A stretch of 38,701 bases of DNA from CAYWKL01 sp964459095 (lineage in GTDB: Bacteria; Patescibacteriota; Microgenomatia; Daviesbacterales; UBA10151): contig CAYWKL010000007.1 in assembly GCA_964459095.1 (NCBI GenBank), forward strand, positions 1-38,701, given 5' to 3'. A program made the translations under genes and the position numbers. Below are positions 24,224 through 31,847 of this stretch, in pieces. Under the pieces are notes generated by a model. That model was not told the origin of the DNA. It was given only the letters and a program-made list of their open reading frames with translations, and made no database searches. Each line of letters begins with the position of its first letter. Within the stretch, counting starts at the first letter, position 1.

Positions 24224-24951
24224 TTAAACAATATTTCTTTAATTCCTATCTTTGCTCTTATATAGGATATTAATACATTAAAAGTTTGGAAAAAATATCT
24301 TGCAGATTTTTTTAGACTCATGGAAGTATGATCTTTTTTGTAGTCACAGTGTATTGCTATTTCTCCTACTTTAAATCCAAAATATTTTGCTTGGGCAATA
24401 ATTTCAAAACTGTATAAATAATCATTAGAGGTTCCTTCAAAACCAATTCTTTCCAGTAATTTACGATTGTAAACTCTAAATCCGCTATGAAACTCCGTTA
24501 AAGGTAACTGTAAAACTAACCGATCAAAAAAACTTAAGAAAATATTGGCAAAATATCGAGCATAAGACATATTTTCATTTAGCGCTTGAGCCAAATTGGT
24601 AAATCTAGATCCTAAAATTAATCCATAACCTCTTTTGGCTTTATTTAGTGCCTGAGGAATCACTGAAGGGTCATATTGACCATCCCCATGGATTTCAAGC
24701 ATATAATCTGCTCCTAATTTAAGGGCTTTTTTTAGACCAAATTTAATATTTCCTCCATATCCCAAGTGTTTATGGGAGAAAAGTGGCAAATTGAGTTTTT
24801 TGGCTATTTGTTTGATATTATCTTTCGATCCATCATCAATAATGATTAGTTTATCAAGAAACTCTTTAGGTATTCTTCTTACAGTGTTTTCTACTAAATC
24901 TGCACAATTATAAGTCATTATTATCCCTACTACTTGAATCCGTTTTTTCAT
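24220..24951 (-). CDS. GT2 polyprenyl-phosphate sugar synthase-like (DPM1-like)
   Basis: This 243-residue GT-A protein has VVGIIMTYNCADLVENTV, IIDDGSKDN, HLGYGGNIKFGLKKAL and EIHGDGQYDP. The HGDGQYDP motif, the following GLILGSRF and FHSGFRVYNRKLL are the pattern of the DPM1/GtrB-type family, whose members charge polyprenyl phosphate with a sugar on the inner face. Such a product is the donor for GT39-like enzymes, several of which are in this window. No TM hairpin is visible. It is the first gene of its operon and faces the GT39-like gene at 24999 across 47 bases. Confidence 0.82.
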   Translation of the reverse strand: MKKRIQVVGIIMTYNCADLVENTVRRIPKEFLDKLIIIDDGSKDNIKQIAKKLNLPLFSHKHLGYGGNIKFGLKKALKLGADYMLEIHGDGQYDPSVIPQALNKAKRGYGLILGSRFTNLAQALNENMSYARYFANIFLSFFDRLVLQLPLTEFHSGFRVYNRKLLERIGFEGTSNDYLYSFEIIAQAKYFGFKVGEIAIHCDYKKDHTSMSLKKSARYFFQTFNVLISYIRAKIGIKEILFK

Positions 24952-24961
24952 AAACCCAATA

Positions 24962-24989
24962 TTAACAAATTTTAGCTTAAGGGTATAAT
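24962..24989 (+). promoter_or_regulatory. Promoter of the lone GT39-like gene
   Basis: TTAACA at 24962-24967, 16 bases and a perfect TATAAT at 24984-24989. The ATG at 24999 is nine bases after the -10 box, so the leader would be only about three bases long, with no room for a Shine-Dalgarno. Confidence 0.6.
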
Positions 24990-24998
24990 CGATATGCT

Positions 24999-26543
24999 AT
25001 GGCAGCCTTAAGACTAAAGATAACTTGGCTCATTTTACTGGGTATCGCTTGTTTTTTTACCTATCTAGCCCTACACCAGGATGCTTATAATCTCTGGTCA
25101 GATAGTAGCATTTACGCAGATATTGCTAGGAACTTTGTAAATGGAAAAGGATTTACTTCCAATACAATAATGCCTGGATTAATTAGTTATGCACCAAAAA
25201 CTGAATATCAAAATTGGCCAGCTTTTTACCCACTACTTCACCCTATCCTTATTGGTATCTTTTTTATATTGTTTGGAATATCTTCATTCTCAGTAATACT
25301 CACAAGTGGTTTTTTTTATATCGCTACTATCCCTTTTTTATTTCTTTTAGCTAAACGGATTTATAGTGAGAAAATAGCTGTTTATTCGTGCTTATTTTAT
25401 ATACTTTCTCCCATTATTCTTGACTATAGTATCTCTGGAATGTCAGAGCCTTTATTTACCTTCTTAATCGTAGTAATAACTTTTTCTGTATTTAAAAAAA
25501 ACTTCTTATTGGCAGGTATTTTAGTCTCGCTTGCATCTTTAACTAAGTTTCAGGGAAATCTTTTAATACCCTCTATCCTCATTTTAATTTTTCAAAATCA
25601 AAACAAGTTTAAAAATATTTCTTATTTTTTTGTTGGTTTTTTGAGTATTTTTTTAGCAAGAAAGATTTTGCTTCCTAAAAATGCTTTCGATTATACAAGT
25701 TTTGCTAATAATCAACTTTGGAGCTATATTGCGCGAGACGCTTTTATCTCGCCAGATAAACTTTTCAGACAAGTAAGTCCAGTAGAGTTTAGCGATATTT
25801 TACACAACTACAAGCTTATCTTTTTTAAATTAATCTCAAACACATATCTTTTTTTTCAAAAATTCTTTAGCGGATTTCAGGTTTCAATCTCAATTTTAGC
25901 TCTAATGGCTTTACTAGACAAAAATCAAAAAGATCTCCAATTTAAAATTTTTGTTGCTTCATTACTAGTCACTTTTTCTTTATTCCATATACTAACTTAT
26001 CTAGATTTTCGTTATTTGCATCCTCTTATTCCTTTACTCATGATCTTGGCATCAAATTTTTGGGTTCGTTTTACTGAAAAAATGAGTTTTAATCTTAAGT
26101 ATAAACTCTTATTTACAATCTTTTTTATAATTCCTTTGCTTACTTTTCCAGGACTAGCAACTAATATACGCAATTCTTTGTTTAATAATAAAAAACCTAC
26201 CCAATATCAGTTAATTTCTGAATTTGTTGATAAAAATACGGGCAAAGACTCTGTTTTAGTTTCTGACCTTGCTCCTTCATTAGTCTGGCAAGCACAAAAA
26301 AAAGCAATATTTTTACCTGAATCTTTAAATGAAATGAATAACATTGATGAAAATTATCAAAAAATTGATGGCATACTTCTTTATTCTCACGAATTTAAAC
26401 CACATTATGAGAAAGACTGGCAAGATTTAATAGACAACCCAAGAAAAATTCCCGGGTTTTATTCCGCGAAAGTTTTAGAAATCAAAGCAGAAGATAATTA
26501 CTATTCAATTCTCTTAAAAGTAGTTCTTTATTTAAGATCCTAA
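24999..26543 (+). CDS. GT39-like membrane glycosyltransferase, divergent
   Basis: This 514-residue polytopic protein has TM1 (about 8-25), then an outer loop LWSDSSIYADIARNFVNGKG where D35 is followed by serine instead of the DE pair of its relatives. ISGMSEPLFTFLIVVITF is the second family region. About ten membrane segments and a short soluble C-terminus (about 400-514, with a Glu/Asp-rich centre) follow. It is transcribed alone from its own promoter, unlike the other GT39-like genes. The stop overlaps the convergent flippase stop by four bases. Function as a polyprenyl-sugar transferase is inferred from the fold. Confidence 0.78.
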   Translation: MAALRLKITWLILLGIACFFTYLALHQDAYNLWSDSSIYADIARNFVNGKGFTSNTIMPGLISYAPKTEYQNWPAFYPLLHPILIGIFFILFGISSFSVILTSGFFYIATIPFLFLLAKRIYSEKIAVYSCLFYILSPIILDYSISGMSEPLFTFLIVVITFSVFKKNFLLAGILVSLASLTKFQGNLLIPSILILIFQNQNKFKNISYFFVGFLSIFLARKILLPKNAFDYTSFANNQLWSYIARDAFISPDKLFRQVSPVEFSDILHNYKLIFFKLISNTYLFFQKFFSGFQVSISILALMALLDKNQKDLQFKIFVASLLVTFSLFHILTYLDFRYLHPLIPLLMILASNFWVRFTEKMSFNLKYKLLFTIFFIIPLLTFPGLATNIRNSLFNNKKPTQYQLISEFVDKNTGKDSVLVSDLAPSLVWQAQKKAIFLPESLNEMNNIDENYQKIDGILLYSHEFKPHYEKDWQDLIDNPRKIPGFYSAKVLEIKAEDNYYSILLKVVLYLRS

Positions 26544-28024
26544 AAGGGTTTTTTAAAAAGCATAGTATATAAGTAAGAAACATTCTTTATTACCATCTTA
26601 GCTTCAAAAATAGTTACCAGAATAAAATAAATCAATATCCCAAACCCAGCAGTTAATATTAACTCAAGAAAATTTTGAATAGGAAATCTTTGCACAAAAA
26701 GATATACTAGCCCTCCGGACACTAATGACATTAGTGCAAAAGGGAGTGTATACCTAAATAAGTCTAATTTAACAAACCTTTTAACCTCAATCAATGGTAT
26801 GAAAAAAGTCAAAGAAGAAAGCAGCCCAGCAAGTGCATAACCATTAAATCCGATGAGCTTTACCAAAGGAAATGTCAATACCCACTGCAGAGCCACCCAA
26901 AAAATGTTTATATTCCTAACTGTTTTAACTTCCCCTAAAGCTAGGAGGAAATTTGAGAAAATCATTCCTAAAACTACAAAAACTGATTGAAGGGAAAAAA
27001 GATACAAAGCAGTAATACCATCAGCCCATCTGGAAGTGTATATGATATAAGTTATCGGTTTTGCTAAAACTATTACTAGGCTAACAACTGGAAATGTTGA
27101 CAAAGACACAATCATAATAGATCTTTCTAAAGTTTTTTCTAACAATAACTTATCTTTTTGCGCTCTTGATGCTAAAGGAAAAATTAACTTACCTAATATT
27201 TCTGCAAAAAATCTAGGGAAGGCTCCTACCCCTCCTGCCCAGTTAATAAGCCCCAGAGCTGCTGTACCTGATAACCCTCCTACTATTATAGGAGCTATGG
27301 ATCCGCTTGCAAACCCTACAAAATTATTAACCTGATAGGGTATCCCAAATGGCAAATATTTTTTTATAAGTTTAAAAGAAAAATCAAATCCAATACTCCA
27401 AGGAGCAAGATAATAAAATATGAGAGCTGCGATAAGTCTGCCAATTAATAGTCCCCAAACAAAACTTGCAAACCCAAAATTGAAAAATGCTAGAGAAACT
27501 GTTAAAAATTGCTGGATAAATATTTCACTTATATCCCCCACTGATATCAATTTAAATTTTAGTTTACGTTCAAGAAGCGTATGAGGGATAAGCTTGAGGT
27601 TGTAAGCTAAAGGAGCTAAGGAGGAGATAATAAAAAGAGGTATGAATTCACTGGATATCTGCTCACGGTATATATATATAAATATTGGAAGAAAAATTAA
27701 CATAAGAATTCCTCCTAATACCCCTAAAATAATCTGTGTACTAAACACACATCTAAGCTCTCTTAAGGTTGGGTTTTTATTTTTCTGAATAAGCGCAGCA
27801 TTCAGCCCCAAATCAGAAAATAAAGAGAAAATATTTATAAAAAATAGAAGTAATGCAAAAAGGCCCCATTGCTCAGGAAAAAGTATCCTTGCTAAAATTA
27901 TATTTGCACCTGTTTGTATAATCTGAGTGATTATTTTTTTAAGGCTTAGAATTAAAAAAGCATTAGCAGCTTTTTTTTTAAAGGCCATTAGTTTTTCTGC
28001 TATTTTATTTTCTTCCTCTTCCAT
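26540..28024 (-). CDS. Lipid-linked glycan flippase, Wzx/RfbX type (MOP superfamily)
   Basis: This 494-residue membrane protein has about 14 hydrophobic segments and a charged 16-residue N-terminus. ILARILFPEQWGLFALLLFF near residue 42 and LFSDLGLNAALIQKNKNPT near 68 are hallmark stretches of polysaccharide_synt/MVF-type exporters. Members flip undecaprenyl-linked repeat units across the cytoplasmic membrane. It is the last gene of the GT2-GT4-GT39 operon, four bases after the GT39-like gene, and is the only exporter in the window. It is probably shared by the whole cluster. Confidence 0.9.
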   Translation of the reverse strand: MEEEENKIAEKLMAFKKKAANAFLILSLKKIITQIIQTGANIILARILFPEQWGLFALLLFFINIFSLFSDLGLNAALIQKNKNPTLRELRCVFSTQIILGVLGGILMLIFLPIFIYIYREQISSEFIPLFIISSLAPLAYNLKLIPHTLLERKLKFKLISVGDISEIFIQQFLTVSLAFFNFGFASFVWGLLIGRLIAALIFYYLAPWSIGFDFSFKLIKKYLPFGIPYQVNNFVGFASGSIAPIIVGGLSGTAALGLINWAGGVGAFPRFFAEILGKLIFPLASRAQKDKLLLEKTLERSIMIVSLSTFPVVSLVIVLAKPITYIIYTSRWADGITALYLFSLQSVFVVLGMIFSNFLLALGEVKTVRNINIFWVALQWVLTFPLVKLIGFNGYALAGLLSSLTFFIPLIEVKRFVKLDLFRYTLPFALMSLVSGGLVYLFVQRFPIQNFLELILTAGFGILIYFILVTIFEAKMVIKNVSYLYTMLFKKPF

Positions 28025-28028
28025 AGAT

Positions 28029-29765
28029 TTAATTCTGTTTATAAATCTTTATAACAGGACCAACAATGAGCTTTTTAGAAAATAAAGGAATTTTATCTAT
28101 ACCCCTATAATCTATTGACGTATCATGAGGGTTACCTAAAACTACTACATCGGGGTTAAATGTAGCAATAACTGTATAAGTATTATCTAAATTATTCTCA
28201 AACTCAGAATTTAAGGGATTATAATAATGTGCCCAACTCGAGGACGCTATATATTTAACTCCATTTTTTATATAGAAGTCAGTATTGAATATTTTTGTCT
28301 CAATTCCCGAAATTGTATCGTATTTACTATCAAGCGATGGAGTAGAAATAATATTATATGTTGCCCTTCCTTTATTTAATTTAGCCAGTTCTTTAAGCTG
28401 CATCGCTTTCTGATTTTTCTTTTCTGCAATGGATAGTTGTTCCTTAATTGAATCTTCGCCAAGTGATAGTGGAATTGCTCCTGAAGGTATATAAGGCTTT
28501 AGAGTACCTTCAATAACAATTTTCTCCCCTGAAGGAATATTTTTTTCAGCCCAATACTTTGCTAGCTCTCTTGTATCTATCCCTAAAAAATAATTGTCCA
28601 TCTTAATGGTACGGATTAGCGTAGGTAATACTAAAAAAACACTAAGTATGGCAACAAGAATATTTTTAAAAAAAATATTCTTGATTTGACTAACCACAAA
28701 CAAAACCCCTAAAGCTGCCAGTATTACAAAAAAAGGGAGAATTACTATTACATGTCTGGGTAGATTATATCTCCCCCAAAGATTTACGCTTGCAAGAAAA
28801 AAAACTGGAAAAAATATCAATAAAAAATACTGATACTTTTTTATGTTTTTCGCAACCGCAAGCAATCCTAAAAAAGCCGCAATTAAAATAGGCAATCCCA
28901 AGCCTTCTTTCAAATGTCCAAAGATGTATGTTAATAATATAAACTCTCCCTTTTTAGGATTTATCTCCTCCAAAACTATATTTTTAATTCTTAAAAATTC
29001 ACTGAAAGAATCTGGACGAAGCAAAAATGTAGGGAAAATAAATATTAAAACTGTAAGGGTAAAAGAGATTAAACTCCAATATAGATTTAATAATCCAGTA
29101 TTTTTCTTCAATAAAATTCTTAAAAAATGAGCAATTAAAATAAGGGTACCTGCAAAAACAGGATAAAACTTAACTGTGAAAGCAAGTCCAGTGAGTACTC
29201 CTGCAAGTACATACCAGCGGATTTTTCCTTGTTCAACTATTTTACAGGCAATAAAATAGATCACCAGAGTGATAAGTCCTGCTAGAATATCATTTTTTAA
29301 GTAATGAGATTCCTTAACATGAATAAAGGATACAGATAAAAAAAATGCAGCAAGTAATCCTAACTTTCTTGAAAACCACTTTTTACCAGTTATGTATACA
29401 AAAAAAATTGTTAAAACAGATATAGCCGTATTAACTAAACGACCTATCAAAATAAAATTGCCTGTATGAATTAGATATTCTTTTAGAAAGCTTTCTTGGT
29501 TTGGAAAATGCCCCAAAATATTTCCAGCTAAAAAATAAAAAGCGTAAAATGGAAAAATTAGGTAAGGCATTAAAAACCCGCTTCCTGAAGTCCATAGAGC
29601 ACCCTTTTCAGGTACTATTGCCAGAGATAGATTAACTAGTGCATTTTCATCAATATGAATTAAAACAAGTGGTAAACCGGCATTTAGACCCCAAACTCTT
29701 AACAAAATTGCAATAATTAGAATTCCTGTTATTGTGGCTTCTTCTAACCTAAAATGAATTTTCAT
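28029..29765 (-). CDS. GT39-like membrane glycosyltransferase with soluble C-terminal domain
   Basis: This 578-residue paralog of the 15074-16795 protein has RVWGLNAGLPLVLIHIDE near the N-terminus, with D39 and E40 as GT-C acids, and SHYLKNDILAG as the second motif. About ten membrane segments follow. The C-terminal soluble domain has KYWAEKNIPSGEK, LNKGRATYNII, ASSSWAHYYN and VGPVIKIYKQ. Both paralogs directly follow a GT4 gene with a four-base overlap. It probably acts outside the membrane on a lipid-linked acceptor. Confidence 0.85.
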   Translation of the reverse strand: MKIHFRLEEATITGILIIAILLRVWGLNAGLPLVLIHIDENALVNLSLAIVPEKGALWTSGSGFLMPYLIFPFYAFYFLAGNILGHFPNQESFLKEYLIHTGNFILIGRLVNTAISVLTIFFVYITGKKWFSRKLGLLAAFFLSVSFIHVKESHYLKNDILAGLITLVIYFIACKIVEQGKIRWYVLAGVLTGLAFTVKFYPVFAGTLILIAHFLRILLKKNTGLLNLYWSLISFTLTVLIFIFPTFLLRPDSFSEFLRIKNIVLEEINPKKGEFILLTYIFGHLKEGLGLPILIAAFLGLLAVAKNIKKYQYFLLIFFPVFFLASVNLWGRYNLPRHVIVILPFFVILAALGVLFVVSQIKNIFFKNILVAILSVFLVLPTLIRTIKMDNYFLGIDTRELAKYWAEKNIPSGEKIVIEGTLKPYIPSGAIPLSLGEDSIKEQLSIAEKKNQKAMQLKELAKLNKGRATYNIISTPSLDSKYDTISGIETKIFNTDFYIKNGVKYIASSSWAHYYNPLNSEFENNLDNTYTVIATFNPDVVVLGNPHDTSIDYRGIDKIPLFSKKLIVGPVIKIYKQN

Positions 29766-30874
29766 GAATTTAGTACACTTTTGTAAATTTTCATTAGTTC
29801 ATTTGCAATTTTGTTTGAATCGAATTTAAGTTTTGCTCTTTTTAAACTCAAACTCTTATATTTATCCAATAAAGCCTTATTTTTTATAAGTCTTAGTAGC
29901 GTACCTGATAGTGCCTCTACATCTGCCCTTTTTACTACAAAGCCTGCTTTGGAAACAACTTCACTGGAAGGACCATCAGTTGTGATAACTGCATTACCGC
30001 AGGCCATAGCCTCAACTAAAACCATGCCGTATTGTTCTTCCCAACTTTGTGTTTTTAAACTTGGCAAAACAAAAATATCACCCAGGCTAAAAAAATCAGG
30101 CATTTGAGAATATTGTTGAAAATTAAGGAATGAAACTTTTTCTTCCAGATTTAGATTTTTAATTGCCTTTTTTAATTTGTGTTCTTCAGCCCCTTGACCA
30201 CATATTATCATTTGCCAGCTTTGAATATGTTTTATTTTATCTAAAGCTCCTATCAGCTCATAGATCCCTTTTTCTCTAACTATTCTTCCGGCAAAAAGTA
30301 TGGTTATTTTATCGGTTTTAAGGTGTTTTTTTGGTCTAAATATTTTTGTGTCTACACCCATGCCTAAAACTACAATTTTATTTTCAGGAACTTTTTTCTT
30401 TAGTAAAACATTTCTTGCCGATTTTGTAACTGCTATAAATAGGTCTGTATTTTTAATAACCTCATTTCTAATACTATCCCTTTTTTTGTTTTTAGTGGAT
30501 AACGGTAGAGTTTCCCAACAAGTAACTACCACTTTTTTTACTAACCCTTTCTTTTTTGCCTTAATAGCTTGCAAACTATAAAAATTATCAAGTTCAGCAC
30601 TATGGAGAATATCAAACCCTGAAATAGCTTTTTCAAATCCCAATAATATTTGTGGATCTCCAAACTTTTGATAAAGGAACTCTATTCCTCCAGGTATAAA
30701 GTTAAAAATATCTCCTAAACAAAGCAATCTCTTTATAGGAATGGCGATTTCGGAAAGATCATAAGCGGGTTTCCTAGAACCTATAGCTAATAATGAATAT
30801 TTTTTTGACAAAGGCTCGTGATTTTGCATTTCCCATTTGTTTAGACTTGACCCTCTAACAATAGCAATTCTCAT
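29762..30874 (-). CDS. Glycosyltransferase family 4
   Basis: This 370-residue GT-B protein has an unusual short N-terminal domain (IVRGSSLNKWEMQNHEPL). The donor domain is canonical: ILFAGRIVREKGIYELIGAL, MIICGQGAEEHKLKKAI and EEQYGMVLVEAMACGNAVI with a full EX7E. GMGVDTKIFRPK is the usual linker. It overlaps its neighbours by ATGA on both sides. The complete motifs suggest an active enzyme. Donor sugar is unknown. Confidence 0.88.
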   Translation of the reverse strand: MRIAIVRGSSLNKWEMQNHEPLSKKYSLLAIGSRKPAYDLSEIAIPIKRLLCLGDIFNFIPGGIEFLYQKFGDPQILLGFEKAISGFDILHSAELDNFYSLQAIKAKKKGLVKKVVVTCWETLPLSTKNKKRDSIRNEVIKNTDLFIAVTKSARNVLLKKKVPENKIVVLGMGVDTKIFRPKKHLKTDKITILFAGRIVREKGIYELIGALDKIKHIQSWQMIICGQGAEEHKLKKAIKNLNLEEKVSFLNFQQYSQMPDFFSLGDIFVLPSLKTQSWEEQYGMVLVEAMACGNAVITTDGPSSEVVSKAGFVVKRADVEALSGTLLRLIKNKALLDKYKSLSLKRAKLKFDSNKIANELMKIYKSVLNS

Positions 30875-31785
30875 ATTATTGATTTGTGCCTATTTACTCC
30901 ATACTCATTTTTATAAAAATCTAAAATACCAAGAAGAAATGCTTTATTGTGATCTCTTGAACTTGGAACAAAAAAATACTGGAAGGTCTTTGAAGAAATT
31001 AAAAATAGATTTCTTAAATGTATTATTGTTTTCCCTAATATATTACTATATCGATATATAAAGAAATAGTTGTTTCTAATAATATAATATATCTTTTCAT
31101 AACTTGTTCTTCCTATACTTGCAGAACCATAATGCCAGATTTTAGCTGTAGATAAAATATATACTTTTATCCCTTTCTTTTTAGCCTTTGTACAAAAATC
31201 TGAATCTTCCCAATATAAGAAAAACTTCTCATCAAATTTGCCTACTTTTTCCCAAGTCTCTTTGGAAAAAAGCATTGCAGAGCCTGAAATCCACAAAACT
31301 TCAAATTCTCTTTTAGATTTATAATTTCTTAAATAATTTTTTTCAAATGTTAATTTCCCTAAGAAAGGATTCAATCCAAAACCTGGTGTGTCAAAACTTG
31401 AAAGCTTAAATTTTTTCTCAGAAGAATAAATACTTGGACCAACAATTACATTTCCTCCGAATTTTTCATAAAACCTAACTAGTTTTTTCAAACAATAATC
31501 ATTTATTAAAACATCAGAGTTTATTATAAATACTGCGTTTCCTCTTGATTTTTTAATCCCTGTGTTCACCGCTTCACCAAATCCTATTTTTTTACCGATA
31601 TAAACTCTTATTGTTCTTATTTTATTTAAATGTACTTTTTCAATTTTGTTAAGAATTTCTACAATTATTATTTCTAATTTTGTCTTAGGATATCTTATGT
31701 TATTTAAGCTTTTAATTAGATAACGAGGAAAATACCCATTTATTACAGGAATAATTATGCTAACAAAAGGTAAACCGTATTTCAT
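30871..31785 (-). CDS. Glycosyltransferase family 2 (rhamnosyltransferase-like)
   Basis: This 304-residue protein has VSIIIPVINGYFPRYLIKSL, KIGFGEAVNTGI, FIINSDVLI (DXD position) and GSAMLFSKETWEKVGKFDE, with the late acidic pair in FFLYWEDSDFC. IWHYGSASIG and YYIIRNNYFFIYRY are the usual C-terminal motifs. The normal VDNGS motif of the nucleotide site is not recognisable (IIVEILNK instead), so this region is divergent. I chose the ATG at 31785; a TTG one codon earlier (31788) is less likely. It opens the operon that ends in the flippase. The 62 bases upstream hold no clear promoter. Confidence 0.84.
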   Translation of the reverse strand: MKYGLPFVSIIIPVINGYFPRYLIKSLNNIRYPKTKLEIIIVEILNKIEKVHLNKIRTIRVYIGKKIGFGEAVNTGIKKSRGNAVFIINSDVLINDYCLKKLVRFYEKFGGNVIVGPSIYSSEKKFKLSSFDTPGFGLNPFLGKLTFEKNYLRNYKSKREFEVLWISGSAMLFSKETWEKVGKFDEKFFLYWEDSDFCTKAKKKGIKVYILSTAKIWHYGSASIGRTSYEKIYYIIRNNYFFIYRYSNILGKTIIHLRNLFLISSKTFQYFFVPSSRDHNKAFLLGILDFYKNEYGVNRHKSII

Positions 31786-31847
31786 CAAGCCAAAATCTAG
31801 CAGAAAAGTTTCTTTTTTAAAACCCTTAAATCTAAGTAAGAAGATTT

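Noticed and set aside
24952..24998. Minus-strand promoter for the DPM1-like gene
   Set aside because: Several AT-rich -10 look-alikes exist but none has a -35 box within 15-19 bases.
31786..31847. Promoter before the GT2 gene at 30871-31785
   Set aside because: Only weak boxes (TAGATT with no proper -35) were found in the 62 bases.
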